From: a bacterium
GTDB taxonomy: Bacteria > Armatimonadota > Fimbriimonadia > Fimbriimonadales > Fimbriimonadaceae
Direction of reading: 5' to 3'
NCBI GenBank assembly: GCA_013823945.1
Contig: PNMZ01000001.1
Coordinates: forward strand, 682,001-746,000
DNA: 64,000 bases
The stretch's first letter is position 1. Each line of letters starts with the position of its first letter. The notes beneath the pieces were generated by a model. The model ran no database searches. It was not told the origin of the DNA and was given only the letters and a program-made list of their open reading frames with translations. This document shows positions 25,563 through 34,007 of the stretch, piece after piece. A program made the position numbers and the translations under genes.

Positions 25563-27224
25563 CTAGCGATTTCCGCCGGGCCGACTGGTTCCACCTGCCG
25601 TCCCACCTGTTGAAGTTCCAGTGGTTCCGGTTGTCGAGCCCGTAGGTTCGCCCGTATCCCCACCATCCGGATCGACTGTTGGAGGATTTGGCTCTTCTTC
25701 CTTTTTGACTTTGACCGTTATAGTCTTCTTGGTCTCCAATCCTTGATCATCAACAGCGGTTAACGTGAATACCGTATCTTCGGAGACAATAAAGTCGCGG
25801 CGATCATCCATGGTTGTCAATTCATCTGTGCGGTCACCATAGGCCAGCGTCAAGCGGGCCGCCCCCGTTACCTGCCACCGGAGAGTTGTTCTGCCGATCA
25901 GGGGGTCAACTTCCAGCGGATCACCTGAAAAACGACCGATCTGCGCCTTAGAGTCCTTCACAAATTTGACTGTAATTTTCTCTTTCACTTCCTGTCCAGC
26001 TGAATTTCGGACAATGAGGGTGTATTCCATCGTCTTGACCCCCTTGCCGGGCAGATCATCCGGCGGTGAGGGCACCTGAATACTAGTTGCCTTCGGATCA
26101 ATTTGCCCGATCGGCTCTAAGTAAGCGTAAACCGCCGCATCATTCAAGCGATAGTTGAAGACAACCGAGGATCCCAAAGGAATCTCTTTTTGGTTTGCCG
26201 CGAAGGCCAGAATCTTCGCTTCCGGCATCACTGGTGGCTCCTCAACTGTGACCGTCACAACAATGGGCTTACTCCTTACTTTCCCGGAAACCGCAACAAA
26301 TTCAATCGTATAGTCGCCAGCCGCTTCAGGTGAAAAAGTCAATTCTCCGTCAGCCGGAAGCCGTTCGTTCAAAGCTCCACCAGCAGTGATCGTGACCGAA
26401 TTCGCATGGCTCGAATCCCAAACCAGAGTCACCGGATCACCCACAGTAATCGATCTTGGCTGAACAGAGTAACTGACAATCTCGGGCGGCTTGGGAATGC
26501 TCAAAATCCACCCCACGAGAACCACCAAAATAGCCAAGACAGCAATCAGCGGCCCAGGTGAAACAATCGGCCGCACTTCAACATGAACCTGACAGTTCGC
26601 GGCTACCGCCGGATTGTCCGTGCTCCGAGTGCTAATCGTGACGGGAGCAATCGCCATCGACTGTAAGGCTTTCACCTTTGTCGCGGTTCCCGCCATCGGA
26701 ATCAGACGTTGTTGCCCCGGTCCAAGCGTGATCTGATTCTGTTCGAACTCAAATGCGATCAAATCATCGACATCGCTTGCAAAAAGTTGCAAATTCTCTT
26801 CGGTGTTCCCCAAGTTGATAACGGAGACTTCAAACGCAGTTTCACGACTCATTGAAGTCACGGTTCCCCTTTTCGGATTCGCCTCAATCGAAACATGGCT
26901 AAACGAATTGACCGCCAAGGAACTTTGGACGGTCTTTGACTCCCCAGTATCCAAATTTCGAACCCGAATGACAAAAGGATAAATTCCAGCTTTACTTTCC
27001 GATTCTCGTGGAGGCTTGATAAAAATGCGCTCAACCTTGGTCTCCCCAGACTGAACCCACAACGTAGGCACCGGTATCGCTGCCCACTCTGGATCCAGGC
27101 CCTCGATTGATATTTCAAACTCTTCCTCTTTCGAACCTGCATTAACAATCTCAAATGCAACTGGCACGCTCGAACCTGGTTCAACCGTAGCCTCGTCATT
27201 CGCAAGCCGAATTGAGAAACTCAT
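25563..27224 (-). CDS. Membrane-anchored protein with Ig-like domains and Thr/Gly tail
   Basis: 553 residues, no N-terminal signal peptide. Residues 1-220 form beta-sandwich domains (EPGSSVPVAFEIVNAGS; IYPFVIRVRNLDTGES; FEVSVINLGNTEENLQL) like NPCBM/CARDB-type domains. One membrane helix follows (PLIAVLAILVVLVGWILSI), then about three Ig-like repeats, such as YSVQPRSITVGDPVTLVWDS and LTLAYGDRTDELTT, and a C-terminal low-complexity tail of Thr-Gly units ending GGNR. Topology is therefore uncertain: either half may be cytoplasmic. It lies 17 bases from purH on the same strand and is divergent from the ceramidase-like gene. Function is unknown. Confidence 0.6.
   Translation of the reverse strand: MSFSIRLANDEATVEPGSSVPVAFEIVNAGSKEEEFEISIEGLDPEWAAIPVPTLWVQSGETKVERIFIKPPRESESKAGIYPFVIRVRNLDTGESKTVQSSLAVNSFSHVSIEANPKRGTVTSMSRETAFEVSVINLGNTEENLQLFASDVDDLIAFEFEQNQITLGPGQQRLIPMAGTATKVKALQSMAIAPVTISTRSTDNPAVAANCQVHVEVRPIVSPGPLIAVLAILVVLVGWILSIPKPPEIVSYSVQPRSITVGDPVTLVWDSSHANSVTITAGGALNERLPADGELTFSPEAAGDYTIEFVAVSGKVRSKPIVVTVTVEEPPVMPEAKILAFAANQKEIPLGSSVVFNYRLNDAAVYAYLEPIGQIDPKATSIQVPSPPDDLPGKGVKTMEYTLIVRNSAGQEVKEKITVKFVKDSKAQIGRFSGDPLEVDPLIGRTTLRWQVTGAARLTLAYGDRTDELTTMDDRRDFIVSEDTVFTLTAVDDQGLETKKTITVKVKKEEEPNPPTVDPDGGDTGEPTGSTTGTTGTSTGGTAGGTSRPGGNR
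25572..25645 (-). repeat. Thr/Gly-coding low-complexity tract
   Basis: Imperfect repeats of ACCGGAACC-like units encode the TGSTTGTTGTSTGG tail of the protein at 25563-27224. The same type of tract occurs in the genes at 3112 and 44654. Confidence 0.55.
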
Positions 27225-27289
27225 AGCTCAATTTTAGCACTCACACCTCTTTCCGACCATTCCAAAGCCGTAAACTAAATGTAATCCGA

Positions 27290-28492
27290 ATGCTCGCATT
27301 CCTACTCCCCCTCCATCCTCCCCCCCAATTTACTGTCCAAACATACACCCAGGTACTGACTCCACCGGAACTTCTTCCCCTGGGCGGATATACCGAACGC
27401 GGTGATCACATTGGAGAACCCGGTGGACAAGAACTCTTTGCTCGAACCCTCATCATTTCGCTGCGAGCGAATAAAGTTGCATTTGTCAGTTTTGAAGGCT
27501 TGACTGTTCCCGAAAGCCTTCACTATGAAGTTCAAAGACGGCTTCCTGACATCCCAGTCTTTCTTGTTGCAACTCACACCCATTCCGCGCCGGATACGCA
27601 GATGCTCAACGAGAGAATGAAATTTCGAATCCCAGGGATCGCTCCATTCAAGCGGGAATGGCTTGATTGGTATGCGCTTCGAATTGCGGGCGGAATCGCC
27701 AAAGCCGAACAGTCAAAGCCAATCCCCACCAATCTCAACATCAGTAACTGGAGCACGAACCTTGCCCGCTCCAGAAGACCGAAATCAAGTGTGAGCAATA
27801 CTCTCCATATCATCCAGGATCAAAACAATCAACCTTTGATCACAATTTTTGGTGCCCACGCGACCTGTTTAGAAGCCGATAATCGTAAAGCCAACGGGGA
27901 TTGGCCCGGCGAATATATGCGTCGCACTTATGCCCTGGTTTTTCCTGGTGCGATCGGTAATGCAAGTCCCAATTTTGATCAGGCACAAGGTCAGAGGAAG
28001 GCGGAAGGCATCGCCATGGCACTCTTAAAATTTGTTTCAGGTGGATCAAAAATCAGCGAAAACCTCGTATTTGCGACTGAGCCAATCAAACTCGACCCGA
28101 CCAAGCCCCACCCCGAATTCGCTAAGCAGAATGGAGTCAATGAAGCCCTTGCGACAATCGCCGTGAGCCGATTCGCTCCCCCAAAAGCTAACGTCACAGT
28201 TGCTCTCATTGGAAGTGTCGCAATTGTCGGTATCCCCGGTGAGCCGACACATGACATTGAAAGAACCATAAAAGCCCAAGCCGAACAAGCCGGATTTCAA
28301 GCTGTGGTCGTCAGTCACTGTAATGGCTGGATCGGCTACATCCTCAGCCCCGAAGATTACGATCGTGGCGGCTATGAAGCGACCCTTTCGTTCAATGGCC
28401 GAGAAACTGGACTCCGTGTGATCGAAGCGGCAACAAGGCTATTCAAAAAACTTTCTAGATCCGCCACAAACGCATATTCAGCTCAGAGATAA
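27290..28492 (+). CDS. Neutral/alkaline ceramidase-like hydrolase
   Basis: 400 residues. The pattern of the neutral ceramidase N-terminal domain is present: LLPLGGYTERG near the start, RTLIISLRANKVAFVSFEG, the metal-binding VFLVATHTHSAPD, a later FGAHATCLEADNR, and the end IVGIPGEPTHD with NGWIGYILSPEDYDRGGYEA. These proteins hydrolyse amide bonds of N-acyl sphingoids or related lipids, but many bacterial members have unknown substrates. The first residues are hydrophobic (MLAFLLPLHPPP) and may be a weak signal. Its stop region overlaps the convergent M48 gene by 38 bases. A promoter-like TAAACT lies about 15 bases before the ATG. Confidence 0.78.
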   Translation: MLAFLLPLHPPPQFTVQTYTQVLTPPELLPLGGYTERGDHIGEPGGQELFARTLIISLRANKVAFVSFEGLTVPESLHYEVQRRLPDIPVFLVATHTHSAPDTQMLNERMKFRIPGIAPFKREWLDWYALRIAGGIAKAEQSKPIPTNLNISNWSTNLARSRRPKSSVSNTLHIIQDQNNQPLITIFGAHATCLEADNRKANGDWPGEYMRRTYALVFPGAIGNASPNFDQAQGQRKAEGIAMALLKFVSGGSKISENLVFATEPIKLDPTKPHPEFAKQNGVNEALATIAVSRFAPPKANVTVALIGSVAIVGIPGEPTHDIERTIKAQAEQAGFQAVVVSHCNGWIGYILSPEDYDRGGYEATLSFNGRETGLRVIEAATRLFKKLSRSATNAYSAQR

Positions 28493-29693
28493 CCCTTCGC
28501 AAAGAAACCAGAGCATCATCCCGCTCTTTTTCTACCGATTCGCCTTCGGCAAGATCACTGCTACCAAGCTCAATCAATGCTCGCCCGTTCCCTAAAATGG
28601 CGTCACCGTCTGTTGTCATCTGAAACATTTGTGGAACGGCATCCAGGAACGAATTGAGCCGAATCACGCTTCTCGCCGCACGATCCTTAGCGCCTTCTCC
28701 CCTGTATGTCGCAATCGAGTGATCCCCGAACCAAATGGTGTAGCTTCCATCTGAGCCAGGGATTGATCTTGCCGAGAGGGACGTCGTAGTCGAACTTCGT
28801 TTGATCGGCACGCCAAATTCGTTGAGAGAGCGAATAATGAACTGTGCTCGCTCGTTGGTGGGCGGGTGAGTGCGATAAATCCCCCAATCGATTTGTGGAC
28901 TCAAGCGTTCTCTGTATCCGAGCCGCTCCATAAAAGTCAGTACTCCGACCGGGTTGTACCGGCTCTTTCGTAAATACTGTATTCCTCCGTAATCGGCCGA
29001 TGTTTCAGCTTGGACACTCCACCCACTCGAAACGCCCGCTCCAACAAGTTGAGCCGCCATCAGTGCATTGACCGCATCGCGATTCCCGCCTGACATTGCG
29101 GCTGCGATCACCAATGGGAGTGTTGCCAAACTGAATTTCGCTTGTTCCCGCTGCAAAGTCGCGACGTGGCGAAACGCCGCATGAGAAATTTCGTGCGCCA
29201 CTACACCGGCAAGCTCATCATCAGATTCAGCAAATTTGAGCAACCCTTCAAAGAAGTAAATCGTGCCCCCCGGCAACGAAAAGGCATTGACATCTTCGCC
29301 CTGGACTAATTTGAATTTGTACTCAAATGTACTGTGGCGTTGATCCCCCCAAAGAACACTCACAGCATCTTGATTGGCAATTTCCGCGATTTCGGCACCA
29401 ATCGCTTGAAGGCGAGCCGTCGCATCGAGATCCGTACTTGGCTTGAGCTGCTTATCAATCTCTTCCTCAGCCTGCTTACCAAGCTCGATATCGCGTTGAA
29501 TATCATCTTTGAGCCGCTTTTCTGCTTCTTCACTTTTCTTTTTTTCTTTCGGATCAAGTTCCTTTTCTTGAATTGAAAGAAGAATGTCTTCCACAAAAGC
29601 GGGCCGACTTGCGCACAAATCACAAGAATAACTAGCGGGCTGGGCGGGAGCCGAAGTTGTGAGAAGGGCCACGGAGGCCAAGAGTGAAAGCAT
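28455..29693 (-). CDS. M48 family metalloprotease (periplasmic, BepA-like)
   Basis: 412-residue zinc protease exported by a signal peptide ending near SAPAQ. A charged helical segment (residues 35-85, KELDPKEKKKSEEAEKRLKD) precedes the peptidase domain. The zinc motif HEISH is at 167-171 in LAGVVAHEISHAAFRH, with the third ligand Glu in AETSADYGGIQYLRKS. FSLPGGTIYFFEGLLKF is the usual M48 substrate-cleft stretch. The C-terminal part lacks a clear TPR domain. Family members clear misfolded outer-membrane proteins. The gene may be single; the cupin gene lies 28 bases upstream on the same strand. Confidence 0.87.
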   Translation of the reverse strand: MLSLLASVALLTTSAPAQPASYSCDLCASRPAFVEDILLSIQEKELDPKEKKKSEEAEKRLKDDIQRDIELGKQAEEEIDKQLKPSTDLDATARLQAIGAEIAEIANQDAVSVLWGDQRHSTFEYKFKLVQGEDVNAFSLPGGTIYFFEGLLKFAESDDELAGVVAHEISHAAFRHVATLQREQAKFSLATLPLVIAAAMSGGNRDAVNALMAAQLVGAGVSSGWSVQAETSADYGGIQYLRKSRYNPVGVLTFMERLGYRERLSPQIDWGIYRTHPPTNERAQFIIRSLNEFGVPIKRSSTTTSLSARSIPGSDGSYTIWFGDHSIATYRGEGAKDRAARSVIRLNSFLDAVPQMFQMTTDGDAILGNGRALIELGSSDLAEGESVEKERDDALVSLRRVISELNMRLWRI

Positions 29694-29721
29694 TGTCGTA
29701 CTAGCTCACCATACAAGACGT

Positions 29722-30111
29722 TCAAGGTTCAAATTCGTTCCCCAAGAGAATAGGTCGGTCGCGCTCTTTGTCAACGATGCACAAAATTCCGAACGCTTCG
29801 TCCGACTCATTCATGAATTGGTGGGCCACCATCGGGCCAACATGCACAACATCCCCTTGAACCAAATCTTGCCAGACTCCATCCAGCAAGACTTTCCCGG
29901 ACCCACGCATCACGACAACACAATGCTCGTGTTGGTGCTTTTCGTGCGACGTATAGCCGCCTGGTTCAATCTCAAAATAACGCGTTTCAAACTTGCTTCG
30001 ATCAGAACTAAAAAGAACCCGGCGGCTCACATCCTGCCATTGTCCTTCCTCATTCTTGTAGGTCGTTTTTTCTACACCTGGCCACTCAAGGCCAAGACCT
30101 TTCTCAATCAT
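29722..30111 (-). CDS. Cupin-domain protein
   Basis: 129-residue single cupin. Metal-binding motif 1 is in GGYTSHEKHQHEHCVVVMRG, with three histidines and a Glu, and motif 2 is PMVAHQF. It is followed by a short C-terminal strand. The ATG overlaps the stop of the upstream dehydrogenase gene, so these belong to one operon. Single-cupin proteins act as isomerases, dioxygenases or sugar-binding proteins. Context beside two medium-chain dehydrogenases suggests carbohydrate or polyol metabolism; the actual reaction is not known. Confidence 0.82.
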   Translation of the reverse strand: MIEKGLGLEWPGVEKTTYKNEEGQWQDVSRRVLFSSDRSKFETRYFEIEPGGYTSHEKHQHEHCVVVMRGSGKVLLDGVWQDLVQGDVVHVGPMVAHQFMNESDEAFGILCIVDKERDRPILLGNEFEP

Positions 30112-31070
30112 CCAAACATCACCACTGGTTTCAAAATTTCCCCTCGCTTCATTTGTTCATACGCCTCCGGTAGGTTACTCAGTGAAATCCGGTGACTGAC
30201 GACCTGTTCGCCCCGGATCCGCCCCGACTTCAGCCAATTCAGTGCAATTTGCGTATCGTTCGGTCCACAACTGTAGCTGTTGACCAAGGACAAGTCCTGC
30301 ATGTAAGCCCGTTCAAAGTCAAAGCCGAGCTTCCCGGGGGGAAGCGGCGCAAAGAGCCCAATCCTCGCTCCAGGATTTGCAATCGTGAGGGCAAACTCAA
30401 AAGCATCTTCTGAGCCTGGACAAACGACAACCACATCAAATCTCTCATTGGTGTCGGGTAGTCGGGCATCCACCCCACTTTTGACTGACCAGTCAATCCG
30501 TCCTGGATTGCGCTCGAATGCGGTACACCCTGGCATCATCAGCGCATGAAGCAACCCCATAACCCCAAGTCCAATCACCGCTGATTTTTCGCCCTCCCGA
30601 TATCCCAGACGTCGAAGTTGTTTTGCTACACAGGCGAGCGGCTCCACCAGCGTTGCTGTAACTGCATCAAGCCCTTCTGTGACCCAACAATCGCCCAAAA
30701 GCTCCTGAGAAACCCCAAAATATTCTGCCATTCCCCCCGGATCAAGCTTTGTCTTGCGCCATGTTTCACAGTGGACAAACTGCCCTATGCGGCACAACTC
30801 ACACTCAAAACAAGGCGCATGATGATGAGGTGAAACTTGAACCCCAACCGGAAAACGTTCATCCTGGGATTCAACCACAACTCCACAAACTTCATGGCCC
30901 AATACATGGGGGCCACTCACCGCTTTACGCTCCATGTACCACCCCATCAGTTCACCCGAGCAGAGTCCTGAAGCCAAACTCTGAACTAAAATGCCACCAT
31001 CCGGGCACATAGGAATCTGAACTTCATCAATTCGAATTTCTCCACCGGAATGGAATCGAGCCGCTCTCAT
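30108..31070 (-). CDS. Zinc-binding medium-chain alcohol dehydrogenase (short)
   Basis: 320 residues. The catalytic zinc region has SGLCSGELMGWY and GPHVLGHEVCGVV, and the four structural zinc cysteines are in CFECELCRIGQFVHC. The Rossmann motif is SAVIGLGVMGLLHAL. VEPLACV and the final VSHRISLSNLPEAYEQMKRGE are also typical. It is a threonine/sorbitol-type MDR enzyme, a little shorter than most. The start ATG 31070 has GAGG 5 bases upstream; a longer reading frame to 31235 would overlap the next gene by 158 bases and is rejected. Substrate unknown. Confidence 0.85.
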   Translation of the reverse strand: MRAARFHSGGEIRIDEVQIPMCPDGGILVQSLASGLCSGELMGWYMERKAVSGPHVLGHEVCGVVVESQDERFPVGVQVSPHHHAPCFECELCRIGQFVHCETWRKTKLDPGGMAEYFGVSQELLGDCWVTEGLDAVTATLVEPLACVAKQLRRLGYREGEKSAVIGLGVMGLLHALMMPGCTAFERNPGRIDWSVKSGVDARLPDTNERFDVVVVCPGSEDAFEFALTIANPGARIGLFAPLPPGKLGFDFERAYMQDLSLVNSYSCGPNDTQIALNWLKSGRIRGEQVVSHRISLSNLPEAYEQMKRGEILKPVVMFG

Positions 31071-31075
31071 CATGT

Positions 31076-31079
31076 CCTC
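31076..31079 (-). promoter_or_regulatory. Shine-Dalgarno site deciding the 30108-31070 start
   Basis: On the minus strand GAGG lies 5 bases before the ATG at 31070 and overlaps the stop of the upstream dehydrogenase, supporting translational coupling. Confidence 0.5.
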
Positions 31080-32064
31080 ACGGGTGGAAGACATACTTGA
31101 TTCCCCGCCCTTGTTCCAGGTCTCGAAACACCATCTCGCCGTCCGCCAAGTCTCGGTTACCAGAAAAAAGCGGTGACAAATCAAATTCAGGATGCAACAA
31201 CCAACTTCGCGCCATCTTGACCGCTCTCGTTCCAAAGTGAAATGGCGAAATCACCGAGATGTCATCGTAATGCAATCGTTGGGTATCAAACCGAACCTGT
31301 GTCCCCGCCTTACATCCCCCAAAGAGCACCAAACTCCCGCCGCGTCGAGCAAATTCAAGCGACTTCTCCCATATTTCAACGTTCCCAGTGCACTCAACCA
31401 CCAAGTCAAATTGCCCATGAACCTGTTCTAGCGGCAAACTCTTTGCCCCAAGTTGTTCGCCAACTTCTAGCCGATTCAAATTCCGACCCGCCAAAGTAAT
31501 GCTCTGGACACCAGCCCGCCGGAGGGCTGCAACGAACATTAATCCAATTGCTCCCGGACCAATCACCAAAACCTCCATTTGGGGCTTCGGTTGAATCCGC
31601 ATCACCCCTTGAGCAACGCAGGCAAGTGGCTCCAACAGGGAAGCTTGTTCAAAGCTCAAAGAGTCAGGTTTCGGGAAGACATTCGTCCGCGCAATCCGCT
31701 CGGGAATCAACAAAAATTCGGCGTATGTCCCCAAAACTTTTGTCGCCATGATCGATTCACAGAGATTTTCTTGATCATTTACGCACCAGCGACATTCTTG
31801 ACATGGCGCGGAATGAACCCCCATGATGTCGTCTCCAACGGCAAATGGAGCTCCGTTTCCGACTGCAACCACCGTCCCACTGTATTCATGTCCAAAGACT
31901 CCTGGCATAGGAATTTGGGGATGTCCTCTCAAAAATGCCTTCAAGTCCGTCCCACAAGTTGTAGCCGCTCGAACACGGATCACAATATCACCCGGACCAG
32001 GAATCGGAACTGGCACCGAACAGTATTCCAAGCACCCCGGAGCCTGCAGCACCAATGCCTTCAT
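31078..32064 (-). CDS. Zinc-binding medium-chain dehydrogenase
   Basis: 328 residues starting MKALVLQAPGCLEYCSVPVP, which is the family's normal opening, so the longer frame to 32193 is rejected. Catalytic zinc region: ATTCGTDLKAF and GVFGHEYSGTVV. Structural zinc cysteines: CQECRWCVNDQENLC. Coenzyme fold: VLVIGPGAIGLMFVAAL. LEPLACVAQG is shared with the neighbouring paralogue, so the two genes may have arisen by duplication and could act as a heteromeric or sequential pair. Its likely class is sorbitol/threonine dehydrogenase. It is the first gene of the operon, divergent from the SRPBCC gene with about 97 bases between. Confidence 0.86.
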   Translation of the reverse strand: MKALVLQAPGCLEYCSVPVPIPGPGDIVIRVRAATTCGTDLKAFLRGHPQIPMPGVFGHEYSGTVVAVGNGAPFAVGDDIMGVHSAPCQECRWCVNDQENLCESIMATKVLGTYAEFLLIPERIARTNVFPKPDSLSFEQASLLEPLACVAQGVMRIQPKPQMEVLVIGPGAIGLMFVAALRRAGVQSITLAGRNLNRLEVGEQLGAKSLPLEQVHGQFDLVVECTGNVEIWEKSLEFARRGGSLVLFGGCKAGTQVRFDTQRLHYDDISVISPFHFGTRAVKMARSWLLHPEFDLSPLFSGNRDLADGEMVFRDLEQGRGIKYVFHP

Positions 32065-32161
32065 CGTATCAGTTTTCAACTCGTTCTCAATGAGCGCCAT
32101 TCCAAAAGTCGGCTGGTACACTCCAGCCACTCCCAATCGGAGCCTACCAACCCACAACGCT

Positions 32162-32608
32162 ATGCCCAACGTCAAAACGTCCGTTTGGATCAATGCTCCG
32201 CTCGATAAAGTCTACGCAATCGCGCGTGATAATCGCTCATTTCCCGAATTTATGGAGGATGTCGACTCACTCGAAGTCACCAGCGAAACCGAAACGACGG
32301 TTGTTTCGGACTGGGTCGGCCGAGTCCCCGCGTTCAATCTCAAAGTGCGGTGGACTCAAGAGGACGTTTGGAATCACGACACCCATACTTGCATTTTCAC
32401 CCAGGTCAAAGGGGACTACGACAAGATGGTCGGAACCTGGCAATTCACTGCTGAAAACGACGGAACTCGATTTGACTCCGTTCTCGACTACGAATATTCG
32501 GTGCCCGGTCTTGGCCCCCTCGTTGGAAAAGTTATCTACGGCCTCGTCGTAAAAAATATGGAAGGCGTCCTGGGAGCCATTAAGAAACGCGCAGAATCTC
32601 AGGCTTAA
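32162..32608 (+). CDS. SRPBCC (polyketide cyclase/START-like) family protein
   Basis: 148-residue small-ligand-binding protein. The fold pattern is clear: SVWINAPLDKVYAIARDNRSFPEFMEDVDSL at the N-terminus, an antiparallel beta core with KVRWTQEDVWN, a turn near GDYDKMVGTWQF, and the long C-terminal helix (VGKVIYGLVVKNMEGVLGAIKKRAES). Such proteins bind lipids or aromatic compounds; COQ10-type members bind polyprenyl quinones. It is two bases before the CBS-DUF1385 gene and likely co-transcribed with it. ATG 32162 is chosen because it is the first methionine after which the domain starts. Confidence 0.8.
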   Translation: MPNVKTSVWINAPLDKVYAIARDNRSFPEFMEDVDSLEVTSETETTVVSDWVGRVPAFNLKVRWTQEDVWNHDTHTCIFTQVKGDYDKMVGTWQFTAENDGTRFDSVLDYEYSVPGLGPLVGKVIYGLVVKNMEGVLGAIKKRAESQA

Positions 32609-32610
32609 AC

Positions 32611-33726
32611 GTGCAAATCCATCAAGCCTATGTCGGCCATCTCATGGTCGGAATTGAATCTGCCGATCACGGCAACAGCCTTGCTGCCGTTAGCACAATG
32701 CTGATTGATTACGGTGTTCCGGCGATCCCTGTAACCCGAGACGGACTCTATATCGGACTAATCTTCGAACACGACATTCTCACAAGCTTGAGCCAAGGTC
32801 GCGAACTCAACGCACCTGCCGATCAGGTCATGCGGCAGACCGCGGCAATTTCCAATCGGGCTTCTGCTTCAGAAGCCCTGCGCGCTATGGAAGCCGCCAA
32901 CGTCTCAACCCTTGCCGTTGTCGATGACCAATCGCGAGTACTGGGCGTCATCACAGCATCACGTCTCATCGCCGCAAACGATCGTTATGCGCGCCCCAAA
33001 CTTGTCGGTGGCCTCGCCACACCGTTCGGCGTCAGGCTCTTGGGTGGAGGCGTTACGGGTGGTGCCAACTCCTGGCAGATACTGGGGACAGGCGCGATCA
33101 TGTTTCTCACTTTTCTACTTGGGAGTTATCTCGCCCTTGTCGTGTCGTGGTTCGTCCCCGTTGATATCCGAGTAACCGATTGGTACACGGCTATCCATTA
33201 CGGAATGGGACTCCTGTTCTTCCTATTGTTGCTCCGATTCCAACCCCTCAGCGGCTACCATGCCGCAGAACACATGGTTGTCCATGCGATTGAGCAAAGC
33301 GAGCCTTTAGAACCTGAAACAGTTTCCCGAATGCCTCGCGTTCATCCTCGTTGTGGAACAAATGTCGCTGTTGCCGCCGGGCTGTTTCTCAGCATTTCTG
33401 AAACCCCTTTTATTCCCCAATCTGACATTAGATTTCTCATTGCTCTTCTTACCACCATATTCCTATTCCGACCACTGGGAGCATTGGTGCAACGCGAATT
33501 CACCACCCAACCACCTAGCAATAAGCAACTCGAAGCGGGAATCAAAGCCGGAAAGGAGTTGCTCGCCAACTACCAAACGGGATCAAACACTCAAGTTTCG
33601 ATTCCTGTCCGAATCTGGCAAACCGGAATGCTTCACGCCATTGCTGGATCGATGGGAGCGGCCCTTGTGGTCTATCAGATTCTCGCAGTCCTTCCCATCC
33701 CTGATTACTGGAAGGTAATCTTATGA
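32611..33726 (+). CDS. Fusion of two CBS domains with a DUF1385 membrane domain
   Basis: 371 residues. Residues about 8-125 hold two CBS motifs (AVSTMLIDYGVPAIPVTRDG and VSTLAVVDDQSRVLGVITAS), which bind adenine nucleotides. The rest is DUF1385: two or more hydrophobic helices (WQILGTGAIMFLTFLLGSYLAL and MGLLFFLLLLRF), then the signature GYHAAEHMVVHAIEQ..PRCGTN. DUF1385 proteins are multi-span membrane proteins of unknown function, and the joined CBS pair suggests nucleotide-dependent gating. The start is a GTG at 32611, two bases after the SRPBCC stop. The domain order is uncommon in my experience; this could be checked by domain search. Confidence 0.82.
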   Translation: MQIHQAYVGHLMVGIESADHGNSLAAVSTMLIDYGVPAIPVTRDGLYIGLIFEHDILTSLSQGRELNAPADQVMRQTAAISNRASASEALRAMEAANVSTLAVVDDQSRVLGVITASRLIAANDRYARPKLVGGLATPFGVRLLGGGVTGGANSWQILGTGAIMFLTFLLGSYLALVVSWFVPVDIRVTDWYTAIHYGMGLLFFLLLLRFQPLSGYHAAEHMVVHAIEQSEPLEPETVSRMPRVHPRCGTNVAVAAGLFLSISETPFIPQSDIRFLIALLTTIFLFRPLGALVQREFTTQPPSNKQLEAGIKAGKELLANYQTGSNTQVSIPVRIWQTGMLHAIAGSMGAALVVYQILAVLPIPDYWKVIL

Positions 33727-33745
33727 ATTCGAGGTCATTCGATCA

Positions 33746-33991
33746 GTGGAAACCTTCTACAACATTCTTCTCGTGATTGCCGCACTCATCGGCATCTCCT
33801 TCTCTGCGATCATTTTCTTCACCGGTAAAGGCGACGCGATGTCCGGTGGCGGTGGTGGTGTCCGCACTAACTTTAAAGGGAAGGCCAGCTTTGATGATCA
33901 AATGTACAAAATTGTTCTCACCCTCGGTGGTTCGTTCATGGCTTTGATGCTCATCTTAGACGTGATGGCGACCCGCATTTTTCAAAACTAA
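33746..33991 (+). CDS. secG: Protein-export membrane protein SecG
   Basis: 81 residues: a first membrane helix (YNILLVIAALIGISFSAIIFF), a Gly-rich loop GKGDAMSGGGGGVRTNF, and a second helix (IVLTLGGSFMALMLILDVMA). That is the SecG layout, the small third subunit of the SecYEG translocon. The GTG at 33746 is used; GAGG lies about 11 bases before it. It lies 19 bases after the CBS-DUF1385 gene. Sequence similarity is limited as usual for SecG, but layout and the GKG..GGGGG loop support the call. Confidence 0.8.
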   Translation: METFYNILLVIAALIGISFSAIIFFTGKGDAMSGGGGGVRTNFKGKASFDDQMYKIVLTLGGSFMALMLILDVMATRIFQN

Positions 33992-34007
33992 TCCTTGGGG
34001 CCACATC

